From positions 5,398,001 through 5,462,000 of the forward strand of contig NZ_CP010407.1 in the NCBI RefSeq assembly GCF_000830005.1: a stretch of DNA of 64,000 nucleotides. Direction: 5' to 3'. Under the pieces are notes generated by a model. It was not told where the DNA came from. It searched no databases and saw nothing but the letters and a program-made list of their open reading frames with translations. This DNA comes from Streptomyces vietnamensis (GTDB lineage: Bacteria; Actinomycetota; Actinomycetes; Streptomycetales; Streptomycetaceae). Shown here piece by piece: positions 16,397 through 27,529 of the stretch (the first letter of the stretch is position 1; every line of letters begins with the position of its first letter). The position numbers and the translations under genes are program-made.

Positions 16397-17017
16397 TTAC
16401 GACAGCTTGCCGCCGTAGTCCGGGAGCTTGAAGGCGCGTTCGGCGTGGCCGCCGACGAGATCGGTCGTGTTGTTGCCGATGTTCGCGATGATCGTGTAGC
16501 CCTTGGCCTCGATCTCGGCGCGCTTCTCGGTCTTGTACGCGCTGACCTCGGCGAACAGGTCGGGCAGCGAGCGCACGTAAAGACCGTCGACCGGGTATCC
16601 GGCCTTCTTCAGGTTCCAGTCCGTCAGGGAGTAGATGATCCCGGGCCGGGCGGTGACGAAGAAGACGGCCACCCCGCGCGCGTGGGCGTCGCGGACGAGC
16701 GCCCGCACGTCCGCGATGGCGGGGGTCGGCAGCTCCCAGAACGGGTGGAAGTCCGTCTCCAGGGAGCTGTTGTCGATGTCGAGGACGATGGCCTGCTTCT
16801 CGCGGCCGGCGTTCTCGGCGCGCGCCTCGATGTACGGGCGGGCCTCGGCGACGACGGCCGCCACGTCGTGGCGCCAGGTGTCGTAGTCCACGCCGGCGAG
16901 GGCGGCGGTCGACGCGACGTGGGTGTCCGGGTCGGCGGCGGAGGCGGCGGGCGCGGCGCCGACGACGAGGACGGCGGTGAGGCCGAGGGCCGCGGCGGTG
17001 GTCTTGGCGGAGGGCAT
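16397..17017 (-). CDS. Secreted HAD-family acid phosphatase (class B-like)
   Basis: 206 aa. The ATG at 17017 has a gggag site 6 nt upstream and gives a signal peptide ending at ASA-AD (about residue 28). HAD motif I is VLDIDNSSLET with nucleophile D80 and acid D82. Motif II is FFVTARPG, and motif III/IV lie near YKTEKRAEI and IANIGNNTTDL. The PF03767 acid phosphatases hydrolyse phosphomonoesters outside the cell and respond to phosphate supply in related species; no PHO box was recognised here. A longer frame reaches 17059 but would put a charged extension before the signal peptide. Confidence 0.85.
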   Translation of the reverse strand: MPSAKTTAAALGLTAVLVVGAAPAASAADPDTHVASTAALAGVDYDTWRHDVAAVVAEARPYIEARAENAGREKQAIVLDIDNSSLETDFHPFWELPTPAIADVRALVRDAHARGVAVFFVTARPGIIYSLTDWNLKKAGYPVDGLYVRSLPDLFAEVSAYKTEKRAEIEAKGYTIIANIGNNTTDLVGGHAERAFKLPDYGGKLS

Positions 17018-17071
17018 GGGGGGCTCCCGAGTGGGTCGAACCGGCTCAGTGATTGACATGCTCGCGACCCA

Positions 17072-17111
17072 TACTGGCCAGTAGGTGACGAGAGGGCTAC
17101 CGGTCGGTAGC
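17072..17111. promoter_or_regulatory. Two palindromes upstream of the acid phosphatase gene
   Basis: A perfect 12-bp palindrome, tactggccagta, is at 17072-17083. A second, gctaccg-gt-cggtagc, is at 17096-17111. A one-mismatch copy of the first lies upstream of the GDSL gene near 14145-14156. They look like operators; no regulator can be named. Confidence 0.4.
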
Positions 17112-17131
17112 GACTTTCTGAGCGAAGATCG

Positions 17132-17167
17132 ACGACGCCCCCGGCCCTTCCGGGCCGGGGGCGTCGT
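17132..17167. terminator. Terminator of the class I fumarase gene
   Basis: Perfect 16-bp arms (acgacgcccccggccc at 17132-17147 and its complement at 17152-17167) with a 4-nt loop, 40 bp beyond the fumarase stop on the - strand. Confidence 0.85.
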
Positions 17168-17207
17168 GAGAGCTCTGGTCGTGAGAGCTCTAGGGGGCCC
17201 TACGGGA

Positions 17208-18890
<1,683 letters not shown>

Positions 18891-19132
18891 TCCTCACTCG
18901 GCAGACAGCAGCGCGCCGCCTCCGTTGGCGGGCGCGCCCTCCAGCGTATGACGAGGGCGCGATCCCGATCCTGTGAGGTAAGGCTCACTGGGGACCGGGA
19001 CCGCGCCTCTGTGGAGTGTTTCGCCACGAGACCGTGGCGGTCGGGCGGGCGGTACGGGTCGGCTACGCGACCGTGGCCGTCGGGCGGTACGGGTCGGCCC
19101 ACGGCGGGGGCACCCCCTGCGCATCCCCTACG

Positions 19133-19148
19133 TGTCCCCTAGGGGACA
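19133..19148. promoter_or_regulatory. 16-bp perfect palindrome, candidate operator
   Basis: tgtcccctaggggaca, centred about 50 bp upstream of the inferred DUF1707 transcription start, the usual place for an activator or repressor site. Confidence 0.45.
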
Positions 19149-19190
19149 GGACCGGGGATCTCCCCCTGGTCGCGATCTATCGCGTTTCGC

Positions 19191-19196
19191 TAGGCT
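19191..19196 (+). promoter_or_regulatory. -10 box of a leaderless DUF1707 gene promoter
   Basis: TAGGCT, 6 nt before the GTG start; no good ribosome site is present. Confidence 0.6.
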
Positions 19197-19202
19197 GAGT
19201 CC

Positions 19203-19922
19203 GTGGACCTCGAAAAGCAGCCCGAACCCGAGAAGCAGCCGCGGCCGCAGCGTCCGGTCGCCCCCGCCGAGCCCGCTCTCGCCGGGCCCGCCTTCGCCGA
19301 TCCGCAGGGCTCGCTGCGGGCCTCGGACGCGGACCGGGACCGGATCGCGGACATCCTCAGGGACGCCCTGGCCGAGGGACGGCTCGACGCCGAGGAGCAC
19401 TCGGACCGGATCGACGCGGTCTACCGGGCCAAGACCGTCGGGGAGTTGGAGCCGATCGTCCGCGACCTGCCGGGCGCCCGGACCGCCCGAGCGCCCGAAC
19501 CGGCCTTCGCCTGGGGCTCCGACGACCCCGAGGGGCCCGCGGACAACCTCGTCGCGATCTTCTCCAGCACGACCCGCAAGGGCCGCTGGCGGGTGAGCCG
19601 CCGGACGAACGCCTTCGCGCTCTTCGGGAACGTCGAGATCGACCTGACCGAGGCGATCTTCGCCCAGCGGCTGACCACGATCAACGCCACCTCCATCTTC
19701 GGGAACGTCGAGGTGCGCGTCCCGGAGAACATCAGCCTGCGCGGCAGCGGCAGCGGCGTCTTCGGGAACTTCGAGGTCGTGACCCTGGAAGGGGTCGACC
19801 CGCAGGCCCCGGTCGTCGTCGTCAACGGCTACTCGGTCTTCGGGAACGTCGAGGCCAAGCCCAAGCGCGGCAAGTGGATCACCGACCTCCAGGGCAAGCT
19901 GAAGAAGAACCCCGGCCACTGA
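19203..19922 (+). CDS. DUF1707 protein with LiaF-like C-terminal domain
   Basis: 239 aa. Residues about 38-90 are a DUF1707 (SHOCT-like) domain: LRASDADRDRIADILRDALAEGRLDAEE then SDRIDAVYRAKTVGELEPIV. The C-terminal half has repeated FGNVEI / FGNVEV / FGNFEV strands, the beta-helix seen in LiaF/cell-wall-active antibiotic response proteins. In Firmicutes LiaF inhibits an envelope-stress two-component system; here the domain has no membrane helix. The role is unknown, but a link to envelope stress is a fair inference. Probably leaderless. Confidence 0.85.
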   Translation: MDLEKQPEPEKQPRPQRPVAPAEPALAGPAFADPQGSLRASDADRDRIADILRDALAEGRLDAEEHSDRIDAVYRAKTVGELEPIVRDLPGARTARAPEPAFAWGSDDPEGPADNLVAIFSSTTRKGRWRVSRRTNAFALFGNVEIDLTEAIFAQRLTTINATSIFGNVEVRVPENISLRGSGSGVFGNFEVVTLEGVDPQAPVVVVNGYSVFGNVEAKPKRGKWITDLQGKLKKNPGH

Positions 19923-20144
19923 CGCCGCTCCGGGGGGCGACCGTCCGGAGGTGACGGCCCCGGGTGACCGCCCGGGACGGCCGCCCCGGGCGGCCGTTCA
20001 ACGGTGGCCGTTCGGCGGTGACCGGAATTCGCCGTCGGGTATCCGCAGTGCGGAACGGCAGGGCACGCAGTGCATAGGCGCGCGCACAGCGGGTAGGGCT
20101 GGTGCATCGCCGCTCGCTCGCGAAGCCGTCGTCAGGAGTAGACC

Positions 20145-20516
20145 GTGCTGCAACTGCCGCATCAGCCCCTCCAGGTCGCCGCCGTACCCTCTCAGCGCGC
20201 CCCTGCCCGGGAGGACGAGGCCGGTCCTTGGCACGCGGAGGCGGTGTGCCGCCGGGACGAAGCCGGGCTCTTCTTCGCTCCCTCCAAGGAGCCGACCGCC
20301 GCGCGACTCGCCCGCGAGGAGGCGGCGAAGCGGGTCTGCGCACGCTGTCCGGTGATGGTCGAGTGCCGGGAGCACGCGCTGCTCCAGCCCGAGCCGTACG
20401 GGGTGTGGGGCGGGCTCACGGCGGCCGAGCGCCGCGTCGTCCTCGCCCGGCGCCGGCGGCGTGAGGTGGAGCTGCGGAAGGCGGCCGCGACCGAGCGGAT
20501 CGCCCAGGCGGGCTGA
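20145..20516 (+). CDS. WhiB-family iron-sulfur transcription regulator
   Basis: 123 aa. Four cluster cysteines are C35, C65, C68 and C74 (AVCRRDE ... RVCARCPVMVEC), the WhiB pattern that binds [4Fe-4S]. GVWGG at 86-90 is the turn that contacts the principal sigma factor, and the basic tail (LARRRRREVELRK) binds DNA. The GTG at 20145 follows aggag by 6 nt. WhiB-like proteins sense redox or NO and control development or antibiotic response in Streptomyces. From its position next to glpX it resembles the gene called wblI in S. coelicolor, but I do not claim the name. Confidence 0.92.
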   Translation: MLQLPHQPLQVAAVPSQRAPAREDEAGPWHAEAVCRRDEAGLFFAPSKEPTAARLAREEAAKRVCARCPVMVECREHALLQPEPYGVWGGLTAAERRVVLARRRRREVELRKAAATERIAQAG

Positions 20517-20552
20517 CGGGACCGCGGAGAGCTTCCCGCCGCCCGTACGAGA

Positions 20553-20585
20553 AGGGGCGCCCCCACCGCACATGGGGGCGCCCCT
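20553..20585. terminator. Bidirectional terminator between whiB-like and glpX
   Basis: Perfect 13-bp arms (aggggcgccccca / tgggggcgcccct) with a 7-nt loop, between two converging genes. Confidence 0.85.
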
Positions 20586-20608
20586 CTTCGTACCGTCGTG
20601 CTGAAGCG

Positions 20609-21643
20609 TTACTTCGCGCGGTCGAAGTCGATCTGGCTGTACGCGCGCAGCTTCGAGAGCCGGTGCGTCGAGTCGATCTGGCGGATCGTGCCGGACTTCG
20701 AGCGCATGACCAGCGACTGCGTGGTCGCCGTCTCGGCGCGGTAGCGCACCCCGCGCAGCAGCTCGCCGTCGGTGATGCCGGTCGCGACGAAGAACACGTT
20801 GTCGCCGCTGACCAGGTCGTTCGTGGAGAGAACGCGGTCCAGGTCGTGGCCCGCGTCCAGCGCCTTCTGGCGCTCGGCGTCGTCCTTCGGCCACAGCTTG
20901 CCCTGGATCACGCCGCCGAGGCACTTGATGGCGCAGGCGGAGATGATGCCCTCGGGCGTGCCGCCGATGCCCATGAGCATGTCGACGCCGGTGCCCTCGC
21001 GGACGGCCATGATCGAACCGGCGACGTCGCCGTCCGAGATGAACTTGATGCGGGCGCCGGTCTCGCGGATCTCCTTGACGATGCCCTCGTGACGGGGGCG
21101 GTCCAGGATGACGACCGTGATGTCCTCGGGCGAGGAGTTCTTGGCCTTGGCGACCCGGCGGATGTTGACCGAGACGGGGGCGTTGATGTCGACGAAGTCG
21201 GCGGCCTCGGGGCCGGTGACCAGCTTGTCCATGTAGAAGACCGCGGACGGGTCGAACATGGTGCCACGGTCGGCGGCGGCCAGGACGGCGATCGCGTTCG
21301 GCATGCCCTTGGCGTTGAGCGTGGTGCCGTCGATCGGGTCGACGGCGATGTCGACCTCGGCGCCGGTGCCGTCGCCGACCCGCTCGCCGTTGAAGAGCAT
21401 CGGGGCTTCGTCCTTCTCGCCCTCACCGATGACGACGACGCCGTTCATCGAGACGGTGGAGATCAGGGTCCGCATGGCGTTGACCGCCGCCCCGTCCGCG
21501 CCGATCTTGTCGCCTCGGCCGACCCAGCGGCCGGCGGCCATGGCTGCGGCCTCGGTGACGCGGACCAGCTCCAGGGCGAGGTTGCGGTCGGGGGCCTCGG
21601 GAGAAACGACAAGCTCGGGCGGAAGGTGGTGGTGCTCGGTCAT
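20609..21643 (-). CDS. glpX: Fructose-1,6-bisphosphatase class II
   Basis: 344 aa, normal length for GlpX. It hydrolyses fructose 1,6-bisphosphate to fructose 6-phosphate in gluconeogenesis. The metal-binding motifs [11 protein letters not shown] (73-83) and DPIDGTT (102-108) are intact, as is the later GGTPEG loop. The ATG at 21643 has aaaggtg upstream and gives the usual N-terminus [11 protein letters not shown]; the frame is open further upstream without homology. Most actinobacteria lack class I FBPase, so this is probably the essential enzyme. Confidence 0.95.
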   Translation of the reverse strand: MTEHHHLPPELVVSPEAPDRNLALELVRVTEAAAMAAGRWVGRGDKIGADGAAVNAMRTLISTVSMNGVVVIGEGEKDEAPMLFNGERVGDGTGAEVDIAVDPIDGTTLNAKGMPNAIAVLAAADRGTMFDPSAVFYMDKLVTGPEAADFVDINAPVSVNIRRVAKAKNSSPEDITVVILDRPRHEGIVKEIRETGARIKFISDGDVAGSIMAVREGTGVDMLMGIGGTPEGIISACAIKCLGGVIQGKLWPKDDAERQKALDAGHDLDRVLSTNDLVSGDNVFFVATGITDGELLRGVRYRAETATTQSLVMRSKSGTIRQIDSTHRLSKLRAYSQIDFDRAK

Positions 21644-21760
21644 CGGAACGCACCTTTCTGTACGGCGACGGCCGGAAAAAAGAGGGTGGTGCGACTCTAT
21701 CGGTACGTCGACAAAATGAGCAGAGGGGCCCACGTATGAGCACAGCACCATGATGCGACC

Positions 21761-22294
21761 ATGGTGGGCGTGGCAGGTATGCGAGGCAGGCAGACGGTAC
21801 GCGGGATGTTCCAGTCCCTCGGGGTGATCATGATCGCCGCGGGCGTGATGTATCTCTTCATCCCGCACGACGAGGACGCGGCTCCGATCCAGGCGAAGGA
21901 CTACCGGGTCGAGCTCCTCACGGCCCAGCGGGTGGCGCCGTATCCGGTGCTGGCCCCCGAGGGCCTCGGCGAGGGCTGGAAGGCGACGGTGGTCTCGTAC
22001 AAGCGGGAGAAGGCCGACGCCTGGCAGCTCGGTTTCCTCTCCCCGGACACCCAGTACGTGGCCGTGAACCAGTCGACGGCCGAGCCGGGGAAGTTCGTGC
22101 CCGAGGTGACCCACAAGGCGAAGAACACCGGGAAGACCGAGACCGTGGCCGGCCGGGTCTGGCAGCGCTGGGAGGGCCCGAAGTACGACGCGCTCGTCCG
22201 TACGGAGAACGGCGCGACGACCGTGGTGGCCGGCACGGCCTCCTTCGAGCGGCTGGCGGAGATGGCCGGCTCGCTCCAGGCGAAGAAGGCCTGA
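21761..22294 (+). CDS. DUF4245 membrane-anchored protein
   Basis: 177 aa. One N-terminal membrane helix (about residues 16-35, [20 protein letters not shown]) is followed by an extracytoplasmic domain with the DUF4245 pattern ([34 protein letters not shown]). The family is confined to actinobacteria and is almost always divergent from glpX, as here. Function unknown. The start is ATG 21761 or GTG 21770 (VAGMRGRQ); the latter fits homologous N-termini. Confidence 0.85.
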   Translation: MVGVAGMRGRQTVRGMFQSLGVIMIAAGVMYLFIPHDEDAAPIQAKDYRVELLTAQRVAPYPVLAPEGLGEGWKATVVSYKREKADAWQLGFLSPDTQYVAVNQSTAEPGKFVPEVTHKAKNTGKTETVAGRVWQRWEGPKYDALVRTENGATTVVAGTASFERLAEMAGSLQAKKA

Positions 22295-22316
22295 GCCGGG
22301 TTTCCAGGCATACGGG

Positions 22317-22349
22317 AAGGGCCCCGCACTCGTGGAGTGCGGGGCCCTT
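22317..22349. terminator. Bidirectional terminator
   Basis: Perfect 15-bp arms (aagggccccgcactc and complement) with a 3-nt loop, between the converging DUF4245 and nitroreductase-family genes. Confidence 0.85.
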
Positions 22350-22367
22350 TCGCGTGTGCCGTCAGGC

Positions 22368-22958
22368 TCAGACGGTGGTGACGACCTCGTCGAAGGAGAG
22401 GCGCGGGGAGCGCGGGAACCAGGCGTCCTCGCCCGGCTTGCCGATGTTGACGACCATCAGCGGGGTGTGGTCGTCGTCCAGGAACTCCTTCTGGACGCCG
22501 GCGAAGTCCAGGCCGGTCATCGGGCCGGCGGCCAGGCCGGCGGCGCGGACGCCCACGATGAAGTACGCGGCCTGGAGGGCGGCGTTCAGCAGCGCGGAGC
22601 CCTCGCGGACCGGGCGCTCCGAGAAGAACATGTCCTTGGCCTGCGGGAAGTGCGGGAGCAGGGCCGGGAGCTCCTCGTGGAACTCGTTGTCGGCGGAGAG
22701 GATCGCGACCAGCGGGGCGGCGGCGGTCTTGGCCTGGTTGCCCTCGGCCATGTGCTTCACCAGGCGCTCGCGGGCCTCGGGGGAGCGGACCAGGGTGACG
22801 CGCAGCGGGGACTGGTTGAAGGCGGTCGGGCCGAACTTCACCAGGTCGTAGATCGCCTGGATCTGCTCGTCGGTCACCGGCTCGTCGGTGAACGTGTTGG
22901 CGGTGCGGGCCTCACGGAAGAGGAGGTCCTGGGCGACGGCGTCAAGGGCGAGAGACAT
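22368..22958 (-). CDS. Nitroreductase-family enzyme (malonic semialdehyde reductase-like)
   Basis: 196 aa, the size of the RutE/HadB-like branch of FMN nitroreductases. [12 protein letters not shown] starts the fold, and [11 protein letters not shown] and the C-terminal [17 protein letters not shown] fit this branch. RutE reduces malonic semialdehyde from uracil breakdown; no other rut genes are present, so a general detoxifying reductase of aldehydes or nitro compounds is equally likely. A ggaagg site precedes the ATG by 8 nt. Single gene. Confidence 0.83.
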   Translation of the reverse strand: MSLALDAVAQDLLFREARTANTFTDEPVTDEQIQAIYDLVKFGPTAFNQSPLRVTLVRSPEARERLVKHMAEGNQAKTAAAPLVAILSADNEFHEELPALLPHFPQAKDMFFSERPVREGSALLNAALQAAYFIVGVRAAGLAAGPMTGLDFAGVQKEFLDDDHTPLMVVNIGKPGEDAWFPRSPRLSFDEVVTTV

Positions 22959-23305
22959 GCTGCGTACCTTCCGGACTGCAAAGGGGGGTCGCTCGTACGG
23001 GGTTCAAGCGATGTCTCGACAGTACGCCCAGGATTGGTGAAATTTCAACTAATCCATCCGGATAGTGATCCGCTTCACTCGGAGTCTACATGCCGGGGCG
23101 TGGCCGGGGCGGGGATCCGTCCAGGGGGTGCTGCCCGTGCGGGGCGCGGTCCAGGCGGGGGCCGTCCATGCGGGGCGCGGTCCAGGCGGGGGCCGCCCGT
23201 GCCGGGCTCCATCCGTGCCCGGATCCGCCCGCGCCGGGCTCCATCCGTGCCCGGATCCGCCCGCGCCGGGTGCCGCTCATGCCGGGGTCCGCCCGCGCCG
23301 GAGCG
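22959..23305. other. Gene-free region with tandem repeats downstream of xseB
   Basis: 347 bp with no credible gene. The half next to the nitroreductase start must hold its promoter and is relatively A/T-rich (around 23030-23060). The half next to the xseB stop is filled by two families of direct repeats. Confidence 0.6.
23138..23296. repeat. 31-bp and 32-bp tandem repeats at the xseB 3' end
   Basis: A 27-bp identical segment (tgcggggcgcggtccagg...) is repeated at 23138 and 23169 with a 31-bp period. A 32-bp unit (gccgggctccatccgtgc...) is perfect at 23201-23232 and 23233-23264 and degenerate at 23265-23296. The array stops 9 bp from the xseB stop codon. Confidence 0.85.
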
Positions 23306-23566
23306 CTACTCGTCCTCGTCCTCCGCCTCGGCCGTGCGCTCCGCCGCCAGTGAGGCGTCGAGCCGGGCCCGCGCGCCCTCCAGGCGGAGGCGGCACACCT
23401 TTGCCAGCTCCTCGCCGCGCTCCCAGAGCGCGAGGGACTCCTCCAGGGAGGTCCCGCCCGCTTCGAGGCGCCGGACGACCTCGATCAGCTCGTCCCGCGC
23501 CTGCTCGTACCCGAGGGCCGCCTCTTCCGCGCCCGTGTCCGTACCCGCTGCCATCTCCCGCTCCAT
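23306..23566 (-). CDS. xseB: Exodeoxyribonuclease VII small subunit
   Basis: 86 aa. The XseB core [20 protein letters not shown] is followed by [22 protein letters not shown], the paired helices that bind the large subunit. The acidic tail is typical of actinobacterial members. It lies 30 bp after xseA on the same strand, so the two are co-transcribed. Together they degrade single-stranded DNA from both ends to short oligonucleotides. Confidence 0.93.
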   Translation of the reverse strand: MEREMAAGTDTGAEEAALGYEQARDELIEVVRRLEAGGTSLEESLALWERGEELAKVCRLRLEGARARLDASLAAERTAEAEDEDE

Positions 23567-23596
23567 CCTTCGTACGTATCGGTCTCTGCTGAACGC

Positions 23597-24814
23597 TCAG
23601 GCCGGGTCGGCCACGCGCCGCACCGTGAACTCGCCCTCGGCCACCCTGGCCCGCAGCTCCTCGCCCTCCGCGACCTCCTCGGGGGAGCGGACCACCGCCC
23701 CGTCCGGCCGCTGGAGCACCGCGTACCCCCGCTCCAGCGTCGCGGCGGGCGACAGCGCCCGGACACGCGCCCGCGTGTGCGAGAGCTCCGAGTCCGCCCG
23801 GTCCAGAAGGTGCCCGAGGACCCGCCGGCTCCGCGCGAGGAGCGCCGCGAGCTCGTCCTCGCGGACCTCGATCATGCGGTGCGGATGCTCCATGACGGGC
23901 CGCGCGAGCGCGTGCGCAAGGCCGCGCTCCTCCCGCTCCAGGAGGCCGCGCACGGTCCGCAGTGCCCGGTCCCGCAGCCCGCGCACCCGGTCCAGCTCCT
24001 CGCCGACGTCCGGGACGACCTTCTTGGCCGCGTCCGTCGGCGTCGAGGCGCGCAGATCGGCCACCAGGTCGAGCAGCGGCGAGTCCGGCTCGTGCCCGAT
24101 CGCGGACACCACGGGCGTACGGCACTCGGCCACCGCCCGGACCAGCTGCTCGTCCGAGAACGGCAGCAGGTCCTCGACGCTGCCGCCGCCCCGGGCCACG
24201 ATGATCACGTCCACGTCCTCGTGCGCGTCCAGCTCCTTGACCGCCTGGACGACCTGCGGGACCGCCTTCACGCCCTGCACCGCGACGTTCCGCACCTCGA
24301 AGCGGACGGCGGGCCAGCGACGGCGCGCGTTCTCCAGGACGTCCCGCTCGGCCGCCGAGGCGCGGCCGCAGACCAGGCCGACGAGGCGCGGCAGGAACGG
24401 CAGCGGCTTCTTCCGGTCGAGCGCGAAAAGCCCCTCGGAGGCCAGGCTCCGCTTCAGCTGTTCGAGCCGGGCGAGCAGCTCGCCGATCCCGACCGGCTTG
24501 ATCTCCGCCGCCCGCAGCGACAGCTGCCCGCGCGGCGCGTACCACTCGGGCTTGGCGTGCACGACGACCCGGGCGCCCTCGGAGACGACGTCCGCGACCG
24601 CGTCGAAGACCTGGCGGTAGCAGGTGACGCTGATGGAGATGTCGTACGAGGGATCCCGCAGCGTCAGGAAGACGACCCCGGCGCCGGGGCGCCGCGACAG
24701 CTGCGTGATCTGCCCCTCGACCCAGATCGCCCCGAGCCGGTCGATCCACCCCCCGATCATCCGGGAGACCTCACCGACGGGAAGCGGTGCTTCTGCGGAC
24801 GTAGTCAGACCCAT
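23597..24814 (-). CDS. xseA: Exodeoxyribonuclease VII large subunit
   Basis: 405 aa. The N-terminal OB-fold (about 10-110: [24 protein letters not shown]) binds DNA. The catalytic domain holds the conserved [19 protein letters not shown] and [24 protein letters not shown] stretches, followed by coiled coil and a C-terminal segment [15 protein letters not shown]. The ATG at 24814 has no ribosome site, but TACGCT lies 6 nt before it, so translation is probably leaderless. Confidence 0.93.
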   Translation of the reverse strand: MGLTTSAEAPLPVGEVSRMIGGWIDRLGAIWVEGQITQLSRRPGAGVVFLTLRDPSYDISISVTCYRQVFDAVADVVSEGARVVVHAKPEWYAPRGQLSLRAAEIKPVGIGELLARLEQLKRSLASEGLFALDRKKPLPFLPRLVGLVCGRASAAERDVLENARRRWPAVRFEVRNVAVQGVKAVPQVVQAVKELDAHEDVDVIIVARGGGSVEDLLPFSDEQLVRAVAECRTPVVSAIGHEPDSPLLDLVADLRASTPTDAAKKVVPDVGEELDRVRGLRDRALRTVRGLLEREERGLAHALARPVMEHPHRMIEVREDELAALLARSRRVLGHLLDRADSELSHTRARVRALSPAATLERGYAVLQRPDGAVVRSPEEVAEGEELRARVAEGEFTVRRVADPA

Positions 24815-24820
24815 GGACCG

Positions 24821-24826
24821 AGCGTA
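24821..24826 (-). promoter_or_regulatory. -10 box of a leaderless xseA promoter
   Basis: TACGCT on the - strand, 6 nt before the xseA ATG. Confidence 0.55.
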
Positions 24827-24903
24827 ACCGCGCGGTACGACAACGTCAGGGGCGCGCGGACGGTGCGCGGCGGCCCGGGACGTACGGCGCCGGGCCCGCG
24901 CGT

Positions 24904-25050
24904 CGACCCGTACCGCGCCGTGCGCCGGCCGGTACCGCGCCGTGCATCGGCCCGTACCGCGCCGTGCATCGACCCCGTACCGCGCGCCGTGCGGCGACCG
25001 GTACCGCGCCCGCCGCGTGGCGTCACGCGCGCGTGGAGGCCCGTACCGCG
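24904..25050. repeat. 22-24-bp tandem repeats at the 3' end of the APC permease gene
   Basis: GTACCGCG recurs at 24910, 24932, 24954, 24977, 25001 and 25043 within a unit close to cgacccgtaccgcgccgtgc. The array reaches the permease stop codon at 25052. Confidence 0.8.
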
Positions 25051-25051
25051 C

Positions 25052-26431
25052 TCACGCGCGCGGGGACGGCGGCGACGTCCGCGCCGCGCCCTGGACCGCG
25101 AGGACGACGAGGCCCACCCCCAGCCACACCACGCCCACCACCTGCGCGGCGGCCGAGGCCTCGACGATCACCGCGATCAGGATCGCCGCGCCGACCACCG
25201 GCAGGACGACGTGCTTCAGCCAGTGCGGCGGCCCCTCCGCCCGCCGTACGGCGAACCAGCCCACCACGCTCGCGTGCAGCAGGACGAAGGCGGTGAGCGC
25301 GCCGACGTCGACCACCGAGACCAGGTGGTCGAGGCCGTCGTCCCGGCGCGCCGCCCACAGGGCGGCGATCATCGTCACGGTCGCCGCCACGAGCAGCGCC
25401 ACCCGCGGGACGCCGCCGTCGGTGCGGGCGAGCAGGTGCGGCAGGCGCCGGTCGCGGCCCATCGCGAACAGCAGCCTGCCGCCCGCCGCCTGCCCGGCGA
25501 GCGCCGCGAAGGCCGCGCCGATCGCCTTCGAGACGGCCACCAGGTCGTGCAGCCAGGTGCCGACCGACGCCTCCACGGCGTCGTAGAAGGCCGAGCCCTG
25601 CTTGGCCGGGTCGGCGGCGAGCTCGGCCGAGGAGACCGGTTGGAGGAGGGCCACCAGCCAGGTCTGGGCCACGAACAGGACGCCCGCGAGCGCCAGGCAG
25701 AACAGCACCGCCCGCGCCACCTTCCGCGAGCCGCCCGTCACTTCCTCCGCGAAGGAGGCGATCGCGTCGAAGCCCAGGTACGACAGGACGGCCACCGACA
25801 CGGCCCCCACCACCGCGCCGAGCGAGAACGAGACGTCGCCGGCGAGCGGCGACCACCAGTCGCGCTGCGCCCCGTCCCGTACGAGCACGACCACCGCCGA
25901 GCCGACGAAGACCAGCAGGACGACGATCTCCATCGCGAGCACCGCGAAGCCGACCCGGGCCGCCGCCCGTACGCCCCACAGGTTCAGCAGGGTGGTGACC
26001 ACCACGGCGATCCCGGTCCACACCCACCGGTCCACCTCGGGGACCAGCGCCTCCATCGCGATGCCCGCGAAGAGGTAGGCGACGGCCGGGATCAGCAGGT
26101 AGTCGAGCATCGCCATCCACCCGGCGATGAAACCGGGCCCTTCGCCGAGGCCCTTGCGCGCGTACGTGAAGACGGAACCGGCCTGCGGCGCGACCCGCAC
26201 CATCTGGGCGTAGCTGAACGCCGTGAACGCCATGGCGACGGTGGCCACGACGTACACCAGTGCGACGGCCCCGTGCGACTTCGCGTCGAGCGTGCCGAAG
26301 ACGCCGACCGGCGCCATGGGGGCGATGAACAGCAGTCCGTACACGACAAGGTCGCGGAATCCGAGATTCCGACGCAGTCCCTCGTGCTCCGCCACCTGCG
26401 TCTGCTCAGCCATGGCGCCAGTTTCGGCCAC
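25052..26431 (-). CDS. APC-family amino acid permease
   Basis: About 459 aa with 12 or more hydrophobic segments. The family start [20 protein letters not shown] is followed by the proline-rich helix 1 signature and, later, the glycine-rich [15 protein letters not shown] block, a motif of the APC superfamily close to putrescine/amino-acid importers. GTG 26431 is chosen because ggag lies 7 nt upstream; ATG 26413 (MAEQTQ) is an alternative. Substrate unknown. Divergent from ispH by 45 bp. Confidence 0.85.
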   Translation of the reverse strand: MAETGAMAEQTQVAEHEGLRRNLGFRDLVVYGLLFIAPMAPVGVFGTLDAKSHGAVALVYVVATVAMAFTAFSYAQMVRVAPQAGSVFTYARKGLGEGPGFIAGWMAMLDYLLIPAVAYLFAGIAMEALVPEVDRWVWTGIAVVVTTLLNLWGVRAAARVGFAVLAMEIVVLLVFVGSAVVVLVRDGAQRDWWSPLAGDVSFSLGAVVGAVSVAVLSYLGFDAIASFAEEVTGGSRKVARAVLFCLALAGVLFVAQTWLVALLQPVSSAELAADPAKQGSAFYDAVEASVGTWLHDLVAVSKAIGAAFAALAGQAAGGRLLFAMGRDRRLPHLLARTDGGVPRVALLVAATVTMIAALWAARRDDGLDHLVSVVDVGALTAFVLLHASVVGWFAVRRAEGPPHWLKHVVLPVVGAAILIAVIVEASAAAQVVGVVWLGVGLVVLAVQGAARTSPPSPRA

Positions 26432-26463
26432 GGCGCCGCTCCAACCGCTCACCGACGCGGCCT

Positions 26464-26469
26464 TACGAT
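26464..26469 (+). promoter_or_regulatory. -10 box of a leaderless ispH promoter
   Basis: TACGAT, 7 nt before ATG 26477. It overlaps the alternative upstream ATG at 26468, which would then not be transcribed. Confidence 0.6.
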
Positions 26470-26476
26470 GGGACGC

Positions 26477-27499
26477 ATGACTGCAACGCCCGCGCCGACG
26501 CCCGATTCCGCCTCCGCGACGAACCGCCCGAAGCGTGTCCTGCTCGCCGCCCCCCGCGGATACTGCGCGGGCGTGGACCGTGCCGTGATCGCCGTGGAGA
26601 AGGCCCTGGAGCAGTACGGGGCCCCGATCTACGTCCGGCACGAGATCGTCCACAACAAGTACGTGGTCCAGACGCTGGAGCGGAAGGGCGCGATCTTCGT
26701 CGACCAGGCGACCGAGGTGCCGCCGGGCAACATCGTGATGTTCTCCGCGCACGGCGTCGCCCCGACCGTCCACGAGGAGGCCCGCGTGGGCCGGCTCGCG
26801 ACCATCGACGCCACCTGCCCGCTGGTCACCAAGGTCCACAAGGAAGCCGTCCGCTTCGCCAAGGACGACTTCGACATCCTCCTCATCGGCCACGAGGGCC
26901 ACGAGGAGGTCATCGGCACCTCCGGCGAGGCCCCCGACCACATCCAGCTGGTCGACGGCCCGGAGGACGTGGCCAAGGTCGAGGTCCGCGACCCCTCCCG
27001 GGTCGTCTGGCTCTCCCAGACCACGCTCTCGGTCGACGAGACGATGGAGACGGTCGACGCGCTCAAGGAGAAGTTCCCGCAGCTGATCTCCCCGCCGTCC
27101 GACGACATCTGCTACGCCACGCAGAACCGCCAGACCGCCATCAAGGAGCTCGCCGGCCAGGCCGAGCTGGTGATCGTCGTCGGCTCGAAGAACTCCTCCA
27201 ACTCGATCCGCATGGTCGAGGTCGCCAAGCAGGCCGGCGTCCCCGCCGCGTACCTGGTCGACTTCGCCAGCGAGATCGACGAGGCCTGGCTGGAGGGCGT
27301 CACCAGCGTCGGCCTCTCCTCCGGCGCCTCCGTCCCGGACGTCCTGGTGCAGGAGGTCCTGGAGTGGCTCGCCGAGCGCGGCTACGCGGACGTGGAGATC
27401 GTCAAGACGGCGGACGAGTCCCTGACCTTCTCGCTGCCCAAGGAGCTCCGCAACAAGGACCTGCGGGCCGAGGCGGCGGCCCTGCTCGAAAACGAGTGA
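26477..27499 (+). CDS. ispH: 4-hydroxy-3-methylbut-2-enyl diphosphate reductase
   Basis: 340 aa. It catalyses the last step of the MEP pathway, giving IPP and DMAPP. The [4Fe-4S] ligands are C30 (APRGYCAGV), C114 (DATCPLV) and C212 ([10 protein letters not shown]), with the family spacing. SAHGVAP and the catalytic TxE/H residues of [12 protein letters not shown] are also present. Start ATG 26477 gives a leaderless mRNA. A second ispH elsewhere would not be surprising in Streptomyces. Confidence 0.95.
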   Translation: MTATPAPTPDSASATNRPKRVLLAAPRGYCAGVDRAVIAVEKALEQYGAPIYVRHEIVHNKYVVQTLERKGAIFVDQATEVPPGNIVMFSAHGVAPTVHEEARVGRLATIDATCPLVTKVHKEAVRFAKDDFDILLIGHEGHEEVIGTSGEAPDHIQLVDGPEDVAKVEVRDPSRVVWLSQTTLSVDETMETVDALKEKFPQLISPPSDDICYATQNRQTAIKELAGQAELVIVVGSKNSSNSIRMVEVAKQAGVPAAYLVDFASEIDEAWLEGVTSVGLSSGASVPDVLVQEVLEWLAERGYADVEIVKTADESLTFSLPKELRNKDLRAEAAALLENE

Positions 27500-27516
27500 C
27501 GCAGCGCCCCGGCCCG

Positions 27517-27522
27517 TAACGT
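27517..27522 (+). promoter_or_regulatory. -10 box of a leaderless ppgK promoter
   Basis: TAACGT, 7 nt before the ppgK ATG, in the 30-bp gap after ispH; ppgK therefore seems to have its own promoter. Confidence 0.6.
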
Positions 27523-27529
27523 TGGGTCC

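Larger units (their letters stand above)
18891..19202. other. Divergent intergenic region with repeats
   Basis: 312 bp between the class I fumarase and DUF1707 starts. It holds an imperfect direct repeat (gaccgtggcggtcggg... at 19030-19062 and 19069-19097) that differs by a 4-bp indel, a 16-bp perfect palindrome (19133-19148), and the DUF1707 promoter. No gene seen. Confidence 0.65.

Noticed and set aside
23138..23296. Possible CRISPR array
   Set aside because: Units are directly adjacent without unique spacers, and no cas genes are near. The same holds for 24904-25050.
23777..26400. Long + strand frame leading into ispH
   Set aside because: It crosses xseA and the APC permease on the other strand and has no recognisable domain before the ispH part.
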